DNA of 64,000 nucleotides from Haliclystus octoradiatus. Its lineage: Eukaryota > Cnidaria > Staurozoa > Stauromedusae > Haliclystidae. This document shows, one piece after another, positions 47,406-59,812 of this stretch. The translations under genes and the position numbers were made by a program. The notes below the pieces were generated by a model, which was given only the letters and a program-made list of their open reading frames with translations, was not told where the DNA came from and did not search any database. The stretch's first letter is position 1, and the number at the start of each line of letters is the position of its first letter. The DNA is taken from assembly GCA_916610825.1 (NCBI GenBank), contig OU744453.1, positions 9,629,826 to 9,693,825 on the forward strand. The letters run 5' to 3'.

Positions 47406-50400
47406 CTAGAGGGAGACAAGAAAGCATTAAACATGACTCGTGACAGTTGTGAAATTGTAAGCAGAATAATCAAGATTTTGTTGAAAGGTAATGATGAAAT
47501 ATTTGTTGTTACTAGATGTTCCAATTACATTAAACCTGTAGAAATTTAATTTCTATGCCTATGTTGACTTGCTCAAGTCTCACTTCTGCGGTATGCCGAT
47601 CTTGATGGATTGGGAAGTCACGCATTCCAATCATGAAAATGAGGCAGCAAAAAGGAAGCGGGACTTGAGCCAGTCAAATGCTTAGTGAGTGTCTGCATAA
47701 TAGGAAAGTGTTAATAAAGTTTGGATACTGAAGTTACGATTTTATTAAGAAAGTTTCAATACTGGTGGATTTCTCATAAAACGGTGTACAGAATGAACCT
47801 TCATGATCATAATACGCATGTCATCCTCCCTGGTAGATTTTCAGACCCAAATTCAACAGAACAAAAACTTACCAGTTACGTTCTGTTAATGTATGATGTG
47901 TAAGCCTTTGACGTTGGACAGAGAATATAGTCGATCTAAGGAGTGGCACAAGTGCTTCAAATGATGCGTGACCTTTGAATGTCAATGGAGCCTTTTCAAT
48001 TTCATCTAAAACAATCAAAACATGTACAATGACAATCCAATCTGATATAGAAATGAAGATAAAGAGGAAGAACGCAGTTTATTAATGACAAAATAAACAT
48101 GCTGCATCATGATTAGTTTAGATTATATAAAGTTATATACACAGTTATGTCAGATTCCTGCATCTGGTTGGTTGGTTATAGGAACGCATTGTTCAACAAA
48201 TCCTGTTCCGAAAATTTGTTCCAAAATTTCGTTGTCCAAACTTTAATGAAAACCTTTAAGGGTTATAGAAGAATAAACGATATTAAACAGAACGCATTCA
48301 AAACAAACTTTTAAGAAAGACAAACACTTTGAAATTGTTTTTCATTTGCGTCGAGGATATTGAGTTGAAATTGCATATCCCGGTTGCATATAGTAAATCG
48401 TCAAATCGAAATAAAAACTCGTGCATTCAACACTTGCTGCCAGGGAAAATACGCTATAGTTTAATTGAGATTAAAGATAGTCAATAAATCCTATTTTGCA
48501 TCATATTTAAAGCGATATTTTGACAAGCTATACATGATAAACATTTTTGCAAAACTTTCATTCTCGGAAGATAAAACTCTCCTTGCCACGATCAGTTGTC
48601 ATTGGACGGTAGATGCTATTAAATTCCGTCTAACAAAGGCACAGATGAGAACCTCAGAGAGTCACAGGAAAACTTGTTCTAGTTTATTGTATCGAAAAAC
48701 TTTTTTCGAAAAAATGTACATATTATAATCGAATTTTTACAAATTTTCGACAATATCCTTATGAGATCATAACACAGAAAGTAAGCCATAAGCCTCACCG
48801 ATCAAAATTGGTGCTCAGGCTCCAACAAAGTAGTTATTCTACAGTCCTATTTTGACCAGAAAATTAATATACTTTCCCAATTTATATAAGTAACAAAAAA
48901 ACAAGAAAAAACCCGTTCTAGGATTCTATAATGGATTGTCAGGCTGATGTACAATCCATAGCAGATACAAACATTGATCAATTTGAGAAAAGTCTAAACA
49001 ACTGTGATATCAAGCCATCTGTTTGCGATCGTGGTCATGTGGTCAATAATTTAAACGATTAACTGTGAAGGTTATGGGAACCATTCCGTGGCAGACAAAT
49101 TATCAGAAGGATGCTCGAGTGTACAATTTCTATAGACATCGAACAAACTTCAAGACTGGTTTCTATTACTTATTCCAAACAATGTTGCTATTATATATCG
49201 ATCATATTCAATTTTAACTAACCAAATGATGAACAGCTACTTGAACCTAGTTAGTTCAGTTATTAAATGGAAACAATTCAACAGAATCAACCAGCATATC
49301 ATTTTCCTACTCAACCTTTGATCAAATCCATTGAGGCATGTGAAATTTAGTAGATTGCACACTGATTAGGATAATCCCAGTAATGCATTTCGTTTGCATT
49401 CATAGTAGATACAGCAGGTAGGATAGTTTGACAAACAAACAGAAATACGAAACAACAGCAACATTAGCTCTTACCAAAGTCGTTGGGGTTTGCAAAACGT
49501 GGCAGCATAAACAAATTCAAATCCTTATATTGCTGTAAAGTTTCTAGTTTTCCTGATGGAATGCATTCTTCATCTATACTTGAAATACCATCTGTAACAA
49601 AAAATCGTTCATTACGAAATGCCTCATCCTTGTCACCGTTAATCGGGTTCTTTAACAGTGGACGTTTGCTTATAGCAACATATCTATTGAGAAACACTAT
49701 CTATAAATGCTATAATGATCTGTTTTACCCAACATTGAGCACTTTCATATACATATGTGTACCTGAGTTTACAGTCACTATAATTATTATTTTTTCAATT
49801 TATTATATTATAGGCAATACTGGTATAATAACATTGAATGAATGATAGCAAGTTAATGTACACTCTGATAATTAAATGAACTGAAAAGGTTCATATAAAA
49901 AAAATAATGTAGAAGATTTATGCATAAAGAGAAGGATATCGATATGACATTGTAATTGTGATAGCAAAGAAAAATAATCCATAATTATTTTTTACCTGCA
50001 CCTTTTCCGTACATTAAATCATTAGAGTGTACATCAACTTGCAACCATTCATTAACAATAATTAATATTATTTTGACAATCCGCAGTCCGCAACGTTTGC
50101 TTTCAAAAATCATAGCAGAGGCATCATATAGAGCTATTTCACAGATTCCCAATGAATCCCTCAAGAATCATTTAAAGAAAAGATTGATAAACGGGGTGGA
50201 GTATTTTACAAAGACCGTGACCACGGGATCAGGGTTGCCAGAAATTTTTTCAGGCAAGAATCCAAAATGGGTTTAATAGTATCCAAATTGTATCCAAATT
50301 TTCACAAAAAATCCAAAATATATCCAAATCGTCGAAATCATCAACGCTGTTACAGACTATAATGGAAAATAAAGCTAATTTTGAAAGAGATGTGGGCTGA

Positions 50401-53400
50401 AAATCCCCCCCCCCCCATGTATAAATGACACCAACCCCGGATTTTCAATATTAAAACAATGGATTTGGTCTAATTCTCCTAAAAGCCAATAGAGCTTACA
50501 TGCTTATTTTTGTTTCCTATTTTATTTTAACCTCTTGGCGTCATAATATTGACTTCAAAGAATAATTTTTCATTGAAATTTTGAAGATTAGAAATTATAT
50601 TTGTTTTGAAGGTTTGGATATTTTGGATATTTTTGATCCAAATAAAATATTTTGGATCCAAACGCACTTAAAAGTATCCAAACTGGATACAAAATATCCA
50701 AACTGGCAACCCTGCCCGGGATGTATTGTTATAAAACACCAACATGTACGATGTGAAAAATCTCAATAAGAATTTCGAGAAATGATAAAAATATTGCAAA
50801 TTAAAGACTAGAATGAGAAAGTCACACATTGTGAACTCAACCTTACAAGATGATCCTTCGTTTGTGAATGTTATTTAATGTATTTCTTCATTACCGTTCA
50901 CTTTCAATCTTGATTGGTCCATGAGTTTTTCAGTCATCATACAGTATGCCTCAACATTTGATGGATCAAAACAACTATCACTAATATTGTTATAGATGAA
51001 GACTGTAATCAAAACCAATGACATAAAAAACATTATTATTAAAAAACAAACAAATTAATTCCAAAAATAAGCAATTCAATTGGAAAAGTACGGTCAATTA
51101 AATTGCGACATTGAATATATTCAAATTAACGTGACAGATATCTGCCTTTTTGGTTCAAAATGAAAACAATTTCTCAAATACTAACTGAACATAATAAGCC
51201 CAAACAGAGCCATGCGATTATAATTTTTGGGGATCTGAGAACTGATTATAATATATAGCATTTTTGAATTTTAAAAATCAATCTATATGCAGTCTATTAA
51301 TGTTAAATTATCTATAAGTTATCTACATTGAGGTAATTGAAAATTATAATGAATAGACACAAAAGGATATTTGGCTTTGATTTGTAACAAATAAATGTCT
51401 GCATGATAATCGAAAAGGAAATTCGCTGGGTACAGTAACACAATTAATGTTTACACAGCTGCAGTTGACCGGAAGTTATGATGAAGCACGAAACACTCCG
51501 TTCTCTAAAGCCTTCGTTTGCACATTCTATTTCCATTTTTGGCTTCGTTGAAAGTCCTTTTCATATTTTGAGAATAGAATAACATGGTTGATACCCGGGT
51601 GTTGGTATAATGTGTTTAGCAGATACAGCATGACATTTTGAGCAAATTTTCATTAACGCAATAAATAGCTTATCAGCAAAGAGACAAATAATTGATAATG
51701 TTATGTAATAAGAAGATTAATCTATAACTAGAGTCTGTTTAATCATTCCAATGTATTACACAGCAGAACATAGGCTGTACTTGTAAAACATTGCGTACTT
51801 ACCAACATGTGGGCTGTATTCATCTAATTCCTCAGATGTTGAACTGTGAAGAGACAACAGAACAAATCATGAACAAAATAACTATGACCATCGTTATCAT
51901 ATCTACACCAGACATCTACATTGAAGCATATTAAATTTTACCATTGGCTCTCTACTCGCATGCTCAATTGTAAAACATGGTAACAAAAACAAAACATGGT
52001 TAAGTAATAATACGTAGCACAACATTCCATGAATTATTCATTAGAATTTCATACAGACCCGGATTTTTTCTAACAATTTTCTTCTATTCTACTTTTAGTT
52101 TAACATCGGCACTTGTTGTGCTTTTACTAAATCTGTAATTTAGTTCATGAAAATGAAATGGAAATTAAAATGCACAGAGAAGACTCCCAGGAAAAAAAGT
52201 TGTCGAGTTCTATAATTGTTCATGAACACTTTATAAACACTTCATGAACTGCGTTCACAACTTCACAGGAGTATTTTTGAACAATTAATGAACTAGTATA
52301 TGTAGGAACTGTTAATAAATAGTGGTATAATAGTACTAGTAATAGTACCATACACACAAGGTTCATGTATATTTTCACAATATGGAGTTTGAGAACTGAT
52401 TGTTTGGAATGGTAATACAGTCGAACTCGGTTAATATCCCCTCTTTTAATGTCCCACCTTGCTTAATATCCCTAAGTAAAATTGATTTCTATTTTCCATT
52501 CTCCATACAAACTCTCATAATTCTACCTCGCTTAATATCCCACCTCGTTTAATGTTCCGCTTTTCATCTGTACCAGGGGGGGGGGGGATATTAAGCAAGT
52601 TCGACTGTATCCACAACAACACAACTGGTAATATTTCAGCAAAAACTAGGCTGTCAAGAGGAATATTATATATGAGTGCCAATAGCAAATAATATCTGTC
52701 CAAAATTCAGACATTTGCAGCAACTCTGTTCGCATGTTTTATGTATAGATCGATTGTCCGCATAGAGTGTCTGCACACAACGCAGCAGGCAGGGGTTTCA
52801 TTCCTCGTCTGTGTACACAAGTTCGTCGTTGTAATAATTTGCATATTTACCATTGCAATAAACAAGCACTAGTGCTTATGGGGTGACTCTCAGTCATTGT
52901 TGACTGTAAAATCATAAAATGCAATAGGTCGATTTAGTGATACATCTGTGTAAATAAGACTACCTCAAGCAGTATAGTGTTACTTTATGGAGAAAATAGA
53001 TCAAAAGACAGACACAAATTGACAAATTCTTCTCCTCCTATGATGAAAAGAAATGATGTACCTTGCACAGTCAGAATTTGATTGTGAGCCAGATGATGGC
53101 TTTAGCATGACAGCAGTGGAGAGAAGCCTGAAATAAAAAATAGTGACTGGTGAAATAAGAGTGCGCAACTAAACTACACAAAATACAACGCAATCAGTAA
53201 GTAAGAATTTGCAAACAATTTTCTGTGAGCGATAGCTTTATGGTCCAGAGGAGCCTTCAAGAGAGCTGTCAGGAGAAATCAAGAAGGCATTACAAAAACG
53301 AAAGCTGTCGCGGCCAGTGATTTTCTTGTTCAAATTTTCTCCTGAAGTGACTCGAATGTACCATGAATTCCAGATCAAATTGCAAATTCTCAATCACGAT

Positions 53401-56400
53401 ATCAAGTTCAAATTGCAAGATAGATTGATGGTTTGACATAATAACTCTAAACTAATCAGATTGATCGCAACATTTTCGTTGTTATACAAAATGAAATAGT
53501 CAGAATTGAGAGCTGGCAATACACATTAGAATAAAGGTCGCTTTGTATCAAAGACATTAACATCTCGATTCCTAATTTTAATTGATTGAGTATCAATTTG
53601 TATTAATCAATAACAACGAAAGATAGGTATTAGCAAATGTAAATATTGAAGACAAACAATGACTAGTAGGCGGCTACCCTTTATAGCGTCTGATCACATT
53701 GCAGATACACAACTTCTACTCACCTAAATAATGATGGATCAAAGAAATGATCTTGAACAACTAGAACCACATGACATACAGTGAATAAAAAAGTTAGAAT
53801 TTGTAGAGCCTGAAAAAAGAAAGAACAAACTTATTTGCAAAGAGAAAGATACATGGTTTTCTTGTTGATATAATTTGAAAAATATATGTAACATGACAGA
53901 CATTAAGTCAGAAGTACACAGACATTTTTGCTTGGAACAAACATATGAACACTTGTTACGCATATGGTTCAACCATATATAATTCTGATTGACAGTCACC
54001 TTGTAAGCACAAGTGTGTGCTTATTTGAGGGACATAATGAATAGAAAGACATAGAATGAACATATGTGACCAACGAGGAATCGAGATGCGATCTCCAGTA
54101 CGATGGGCGGTCACTCTGCCAATGAGGTTCCAGTGCACACATTGAGCTACCAGAAAGAAGACATTTCTTATTCTGAGTAAACAATTTTTTGAACACTTAT
54201 ATCTCAAATGAAGAAACTATATCTACCCTAGATCATGGGTTTTCTTGTGTATAATTCAGCAGCATAATGCTAATTTTCTATGGTTTGGATGTAGAAACCG
54301 GTTTCCAGGAGATAATCTTGCTGCTACAGAAGGTTGAGCATTAAAAAGTGATACCATTTAATAACCCATTGCATGTCACCTTCAACAGGTACAGGAACCG
54401 TGTTCAAAAATATAACCAGGTTCTTCTATAGTGAGTTTACATATGCCATTATATTCATTCACATGCAATATAATTATTTTTTGACTAGATGGGTTATCAA
54501 TAGCCAATACCCTCCTGGAAATCCAGATATCAAGACAATGAAGTCATAACTACAACAGTGATGACTTATACAAAGTAAATATGGTAGTTTGGACCTCACC
54601 TGCATATCAAGACATAATTCTGCCGTACTCAATTCAGACGGTATTTTTCGCTCGTGACGAAGTAATTGTTCGAGCACACTGGGACTGAGTATCGGCTGAA
54701 TAATAATAATAATAATAATAACAATAATATTAATAATGATAATCAATCAAATTAGCAACTTTCAGCATTTTAATGTCGGATCAACACTTTTTATCAAATT
54801 TGTTTGTTGTTGCTACCATTTGACTTTGCATCGAGATTTCTGGATCTGCTATAGCTATCAACCGCACTTCATGAATGTTAAATTAAGCATTCATAATCTG
54901 TACACAAAATGTTCTAACCCCTGCGAAAACAGTTCAGCAGTTCAGGAGTTCATGAACAGTTCATGAAAAGTTGATGAAAATTTGGTCATTTAATATTCAA
55001 GAAATAGTTCATGAACTCAACAAATGTTCACAGGGGAAATATACTGGTGATTTTTTGACAGACGCGGTATTATGATTTATTATATCATATTCTAATGCAT
55101 ATTCAGGATACTAAAAAGTTGATACAAAAGCATAAATGTTTAAGAAAAATAATGTTTTGATGTTGACGGAAAGAAAGGGAAATTAATGTACTTTTGAAGA
55201 AGCAAGGAATTCCCTCAGAGAGAGCTATTTCAATAACTTTTGTTGCCAATAAAATTTCTATCACATTGAGACGTGTTTTTCGCATTTCACTGTCAGTAAA
55301 TTCAGGCATAATGTGCGTTGCAAACGTTTTTCCCTTACATTCAATTATTTAACAGAAAACCATTGAACTTACAGATAAACTGAAATACTGTACTACTTAA
55401 TCAAGTAAATTATGATATAACTGAAAATAATTAGCGGATTTGTCCCTTTACAAATGGACATAACACGTTTCTGCTGTAAACAGCTGTTAATATGCAGCTT
55501 ACTTGTGTGTCGAGTAGTATTATGCGCTCTTCTGTTATTCCAAGTGAAACACCATTTGTTTGATGACTATTGAGATCCTATCAACATAGAAGCAACAGCG
55601 ATTAGATCCACATAGAAATTGTTAGACTGAAATGAACATTCTAAAATATCACGAAGGTTTTCTGCAATCACATTGGTCGAATGAGCGTGCATGAAATCCT
55701 AGGGTAAAACATGGCTCCGAAAACCGGGAAAAACCGCAAGCTTCAAAAAGTTTGATCTGTGATAAAGTACAGAATTTTTAACTTTTTGATAACAATCCAA
55801 TAAATATCTCAATAATTGCTACGATTTACAAAACGACATTTAGCTCAAGATGTTTATATTTATTGAAAAGCGTGGTGAATGAGTTATTGGTCGTGTAACA
55901 TGCAAAAATAAAAACACAGAATGAAAGACAATTATAGGCTACGTCGCTGTTTCAAGGTAAACCTAAAATTTAGATAACAATAGCTGCATTAATTTGCTAA
56001 AGAACTATTGTACCACTTATATTACAGATGTTCTTGTATATGTCTTTCTTTATTCGACAATATCTATGTTGTTGTGGGATTCTCTTTGCTTGGTTTATGA
56101 ATTGAAGTTGAATTTTAAATTGTGAACTCATGAATTGAAAATTCGCCGTCGAATGAGATTCCGACATTTGTTTTATTTTAGAAAAGGGTTACCACATGCT
56201 TGCAAATGTTTGTATTCATATTTACTAAACGAGAAAATGTTGGGAGACACTCGGGAAGCTAAAAATCACTCGCTCGGAGCTCGTGATTTTTTAGCGCTTC
56301 ACTCGTGTCTCCCAACATTTTCTCGTTTAGTAAATATGAATACAAACATGGCAAGTATGTGGTAACCCTTTAATGATACATATGTAAAGCACTTCAATGT

Positions 56401-58762
56401 TGACAATCATGCTCTATCCAGACACGAAAATTTGATTTTTGAAAATAGTCTGAAAATCTAGGATATCTAGATAACCTTCCACGGATATTAATGAGAAAAT
56501 GTAAGAATAGACGTTTTGGAGGGCTCATATATTCTGAAACCTGCGAAAAGACTGAAAACTCTTATGTCTGTCTATCAAAAACTCAGCCAATAAAAATCTA
56601 TTTTTAGCTGAGACGTTAAGAATATATAATATTGAACAGTAAATTAGTCAAATTCTGTGCCAGACCAAGATTTAGACAAAGCCGGATGTACTCTTTGTTT
56701 AAACAGGTATGACTGCTTTTGGTTCTGTCAGAGAATCATACACAGGGATTGTAATGAAAACAGTTCATTTGGTGAGGCATTGTAATCTTTAAAGTGATAT
56801 GGTACTTGTGTTGTGATAAATATATTCATCATATAGCTATTCCATGCTAGAGAATTAGAGTAGAGAAAATTTAGAGCCCTTTAACAGCCAAGTGAATGTA
56901 AGAAGTAATACTTTATAGAACATAAATATATGATTAGAAACATATAAATTATTGATACATTTTAAAGGCAGCGCATACGATATATACTAACATCAAAAGC
57001 ATTCTTCGAAAGAAAGTTGTCACGTAAATATATTTATGCCTTTGCTGCAGTGAGGATGGCCTCTAAGAAAAGTAATTTCGGAAAAGCAAGTTAACTATAT
57101 TGTGTCTACTGCAACGTTTACACCTTGCAACGGTCATAGACTAATTTTGATAGACTTACACAGTTTTCATGAGACTGCGGTGCAAACATGAAATCACTAG
57201 AAAGGAGATAATTAAAACCAACATTATAATTGATAACAGATAAATCATAAATGATCTAGTGCTAAAATTGCAGTGTGTCATTCATACCATTGTTATACAT
57301 AATTTGCTATCTTGATGTTCAACCCTCTGTTGTATTTTTAATTTCTCGCTTTGCAAATACTGATAAAGGAATTCAATGATATGGAGAGAATTTCACAATT
57401 AAGAATTGCAGGGTATTGTTATAGGTTGAAAATAAATACTACTTAATTTTCCCTGTTGAAACAGCAAATGAACATTAAATGACCCATTTTTTATTAACAG
57501 TTCATGAACAGTCCATGAAAAGCTTGTGAAAAATGTGCCATTTATCGTTAATGTAACAGTTCATGAAATATCAATGAACCATTCATCAACTGTTCATGAA
57601 CTGTCTATAAGGTGTCCATTGACAGGTGGTTATGAACTTTTGTGTTAATGTTCACTAGGTTCATGAACAGTTCCAGTGCTCATGTGCATTCCTGATGTTC
57701 ATAAGAAGGTCATAAACTCTATGAGAACTTTAGTAAAAAAAGCAAAGAAATATAGAGGAAGTTTAGTTAGTTGCAAAGAGAGAGCAGCTAGGAATTATTT
57801 ACCATAGTTTTATATTCGACTTTGGATGGTACACATAAAATATGAGAACTACACACACACACACATAGTGAAATATAAAAATTTTTCTGTGATGTGACAC
57901 AATAGCAAGAAACAAGGAATGTGGGTAAATAGTTACATTAATTTCAAAGTCTACTAGATATCTCATAACAGTCAATCAAAGAGTGGTCATACAAACAAAG
58001 GTCAGAGGATGTGTTCCCAAAATTAATCCAACTTAGTTTTCAGAATGAAAAGATGTGAATATAAATTTAAATAGAATGCTAACGTCTACTCCTGTAGACA
58101 ATTTATTTACAAGTCATTGTATTGTATTTATCTGAATGTTATTTAGCCACTTAAAAATCCAGTTTACATACATTTTGATAGAATTTCGATGTAGAAATTG
58201 TTTCAATGATCGAGGAACTTGGCAAAATAGGAACACATTGAAACAGACTATCAGTGTGACATCAATACCTTGGCCTTTGTAGGTTAAGTGTTCCATTGGC
58301 AAGAAGAGACATGATTGTTGATTTACCGGTGCCTTGTAAACCAACAGTACCAACTACAAGGAAATCTTGTCGATCAGATAGAAACTGAAACAGATAATCG
58401 ATAGAAATTTCACATCACAATTTCACAGTAGCAAATCACTATGGTTTGGCATACCAATAATTGTGGTTGAAATCCGTACAACGCGCATCCCATGAAGTGA
58501 TGCCAAATTAATTCCATGATGTTTTCCTTAAGGGGCCTTTCACGATGAAGTGCTGTAAGCCTTAGCACATCCAGCCCTGTTTACAGACAATGCAACTGCT
58601 GACATAGAAAGTGAGTAAACCATTTAGATTTGTATGTGTTCCTCACCTCTAATGCCTTATCACTCCATCCAAAGTTTTCATTTATAATTTCAATTGAGGA
58701 TGTTGGAATGACAGTGGTGTTGATAGTTTTTAAAAACAAATTGATGGATGTGTCATGAGGGT
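47324..58762 (-). CDS. SMG9: SMG9, nonsense-mediated mRNA decay factor (5' end missing)
   Basis: Twelve exons join in phase into about 356 residues ending at a TAG at 47324. The order matches SMG9: NENFGWSDKALE, the P-loop GLQGTGKSTIMSLLANG, EERIILLDTQPILSPSVLEQ, FTVCHVVLVVQDHFFDPSLF, EYSPHVVF, MDQSRLKV, LNLFMLPRF, the HHTLTERNWFHYA region and the C-terminus SNILAEYQRLLAS. SMG9 is a GTPase-fold protein that pairs with SMG8 and binds the SMG1 kinase, controlling UPF1 phosphorylation. Vertebrate SMG9 is about 520 residues; the missing part corresponds to the low-complexity N-terminus, and upstream exons were not found between 58763 and 64000. Introns are 0.1-3 kb and loaded with MITEs. Splice sites are GT-AG throughout. 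Confidence 0.94.
47564..47677. mobile_element. Small MITE in last SMG9 intron
   Basis: About 114 bp with imperfect ~22 bp inverted termini: TTGACTTGCTCAAGTCTCAC on the left, complement of TTGACTGGCTCAAGTCCCGC on the right. No clear target duplication. Confidence 0.65.
47873..48005 (-). CDS. SMG9: SMG9 exon
   Basis: Between GTTTTAG and GTAAGT. Encodes FKGHASFEALVPLLRSTIFS and QRLTHHTLTERNW. Confidence 0.94.
48006..49474. other. SMG9 intron, no feature seen
   Basis: AT-rich intron with no recognisable repeat or coding segment; an 87-codon ORF at 48465-48728 has no motif. Confidence 0.45.
49475..49591 (-). CDS. SMG9: SMG9 exon
   Basis: Between TGTTACAG and GTAAGA. Encodes LETLQQYKDLNLFMLPRFAN, aligning with the EVNLFLVPF block. 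Confidence 0.9.
50230..50714. mobile_element. hAT MITE, 485 bp
   Basis: Perfect 12 bp termini CAGGGTTGCCAG / CTGGCAACCCTG. The flanking 8-mers CACGGGAT (50222-50229) and CCCGGGAT (50715-50722) match at 7 of 8. Subterminal regions hold many ATCCAAA copies on one side and inverted copies on the other, as expected of transposase binding repeats. A run of C lies at about 50406. Intron of SMG9. Confidence 0.88.
50895..51002 (-). CDS. SMG9: SMG9 exon
   Basis: Between TTACAG and GTAATG. Encodes FIYNNISDSCFDPSNVEAYC and MMTEKLMDQSRLKV. Confidence 0.9.
51803..51843 (-). CDS. SMG9: SMG9 microexon
   Basis: 41 bases between CTTCACAG and GTAAGT. Encodes STSEELDEYSPHV. Phase 2 to phase 1. Confidence 0.87.
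52215..52330. repeat. TTCATGAA-rich repeat, copy 1
   Basis: Contains GTTCATGAACAC, ACTTCATGAACTG, TTCACAGGAG and TTAATGAACTAG. Related to 54935-55040 and 57465-57715; all three are in SMG9 introns. Confidence 0.6.
52418..52607. mobile_element. pogo/Tigger-like MITE, 190 bp
   Basis: Termini CAGTCGAACTCGGTTAATAT and the complement of CAGTCGAACTTGCTTAATAT, flanked by TA at 52416-52417 and 52608-52609. Internal TTAATATCCC-like repeats and a 12-base G run. The CAGTCGAAC-type end with TA duplication is characteristic of the Tc1-mariner/pogo group. Confidence 0.88.
53062..53127 (-). CDS. SMG9: SMG9 exon
   Basis: Between ATTTCAG and GTACAT. Encodes LLSTAVMLKPSSGSQSNSDC, aligning with RFLQTAEMVKPS and the following Ser-rich loop. 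Confidence 0.9.
53724..53809 (-). CDS. SMG9: SMG9 exon
   Basis: Between TTTTTTCAG and GTGAGT. Encodes ILTFLFTVCHVVLVVQDHFF then DPSLF, the most conserved SMG9 core strand/helix. Ends in phase 2. Confidence 0.95.
54067..54153 (-). other. tRNA-like segment (SINE relic)
   Basis: The minus strand has TGGTAGCTCAATG (box A-like) and ATCTCGATTCC (imperfect box B) with about 55 bases between. No clean cloverleaf. Confidence 0.45.
54600..54695 (-). CDS. SMG9: SMG9 exon
   Basis: 32 codons between ATTCAG and GTGAGG. Encodes PILSPSVLEQLLRHERKIPS and ELCLDMQ. A (TAA/ATT)n tract lies directly before the acceptor. Confidence 0.95.
54702..54735. repeat. Short (TAA)n-like tract
   Basis: About ten TAA-type repeats with interruptions, directly before the acceptor of the PILSPSVLEQ exon. 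Confidence 0.8.
54935..55040. repeat. TTCATGAA-rich repeat, copy 2
   Basis: Contains AGTTCATGAACAGTTCATGA, AGTTCATGAACTC and GTTCACAGGGGAAATA. Confidence 0.65.
55503..55577 (-). CDS. SMG9: SMG9 exon
   Basis: 25 codons between GATAG and GTAAGC. Encodes HQTNGVSLGITEERIILLDT, the SMG9 block NQTSGIDFFITQERIVFLDT. Confidence 0.93.
56183..56371. mobile_element. Near-perfect palindromic foldback element, 189 bp
   Basis: Outer ends AAAGGGTTACCACA and its complement. The arms continue with TTTGTATTCATATTTACTAA and CGAGAAAATGTTGGGAGACAC, inverted almost without change. The centre AAAATCACTCGCTCGGAGCT resembles that of 35428-35555. SMG9 intron. Confidence 0.88.
57160..57196 (-). CDS. SMG9: SMG9 microexon
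   Basis: A 37-base exon between TTTCTAG and GTAAGT. Encodes DFMFAPQSHENC after completing a split codon, aligning with the YVFRAQS region of SMG9. Phase fits both neighbours. Confidence 0.8.
57465..57715. repeat. TTCATGAA-rich repeat, copy 3
   Basis: Longest copy, with at least six GTTCATGAA or complementary sites, for example AACAGTTCATGAACAGTCCA and CAACTGTTCATGAACTGTC. Confidence 0.7.
57852..57865. repeat. (AC)n microsatellite
   Basis: Seven AC units in the intron next to the 37-base SMG9 exon. Confidence 0.8.
58269..58384 (-). CDS. SMG9: SMG9 P-loop exon
   Basis: Acceptor TGTTTCAG, donor GTATTG. Encodes FLVVGTVGLQGTGKSTIMSL, containing the Walker A-like G-x-x-G-T-G-K-S. Ends in phase 2. 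Confidence 0.95.
58647..58762 (-). CDS. SMG9: SMG9 exon (first found)
   Basis: Acceptor TTTTCAG, donor GTGAGG. Encodes PHDTSINLFLKTINTTVIP and IEIINENFGWSDKALE, the segment before the P-loop. Begins in phase 1, so at least one more exon lies upstream. Confidence 0.88.
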
Positions 58763-59140
58763 CTGAAAATAAAAATAGTAACATTAGGTATACGAAAATG
58801 TAAGTAACGACGGTCAAAATATTTAACGTTTGATGTGGATAACAATTACCAGTGCATAATAGAAAATTGAACAATTCAGTTATGTGGCTAGAAGCAGCTT
58901 TGCATATGTTTATTACTTTGAAGCTGCTGGCTCTCTAAACTGTTTTCAAAGTGTATATAGTAATTGGTGGGCTGTATAAATAAAGATTGTTCAATGTAAA
59001 TATCGCTTAGTTTTCATTTTATTTTTTCGTTATTCTATCAATTTTTAGCTTTTATTCATTGCACATATTTTGAGAGCGTAACAACAATTTATATTTTCCT
59101 TTGGTTTATATAGATTGTCTTATTATAGCTCTTACGAAAT
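58763..59140. other. Upstream of first recovered SMG9 exon
   Basis: Presumed SMG9 intron. I see no coding segment matching the SMG9 N-terminus. Confidence 0.4.
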
Positions 59141-59148
59141 GTAAATAA

Positions 59149-59230
59149 TTGTATAATTATGATTGTAAAGCGCCGTTGCGGAGTTTCACTCATGAAGGGC
59201 GCTATATGAGTACTCATTTTATAAGGAATC
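59149..59230 (+). repeat. Retroposon 3'-tail-like sequence
   Basis: GATTGTAAAGCGCCGTTGCG and GGGCGCTATATGAGTACTCA resemble the AAGCGCTATATAAAT-type tails of L2-like LINEs and their SINEs. No head was found. Confidence 0.35.
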
Positions 59231-59812
59231 AACGTTTCAACAACATAATTTTGCCATCTTTTGATTCAATGATTTTACGCATGCATATTAACTCTGAAGT
59301 TACTAAGTTTTTTTTTATTAAAAGTTTAACTATTGTTCCAAGTTAACTATTATTGTTCTATTTGCATTTACGTCATGTAGAACAAGTAAAAAAATGAAGA
59401 ATATTTACTGGTCCCGTAGTCCGATGACTCATTATGCTCATGATACTAATATAATGTAATGTTATTTCTTTTTGTGTTGACTATGCTGATCGACCGTGAG
59501 TCCGTAATCTTGTAGCATATCCACTGTATTTTACTACAAGAATGCAGTTTATAAGAACACCGAAGCTATATATCAAGCGAGCAAGACTTAACAACTCCAA
59601 AAACATGGAGATAATATCTTCTTAGACCATAATACTAAATCATGAATTTTATTTTCAATTAATTTACTTGGAAGCTGATCTGACAAATATAACAAGGCTA
59701 AATAATCCATGAATGAAGTAGTAGTTTTGATATTGGTCTATCTATTGATATATAAAATCTCGTTATATTTATAATTTAGTTCTGTACGGATTGCATTTAC
59801 TGTATTTAAGAA

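Noticed and set aside
53739-54207. Minus-strand ORFs of 66-86 codons around the SMG9 core exon
   Set aside because: They are out-of-frame with the conserved SMG9 exon or lie over the tRNA-like relic.
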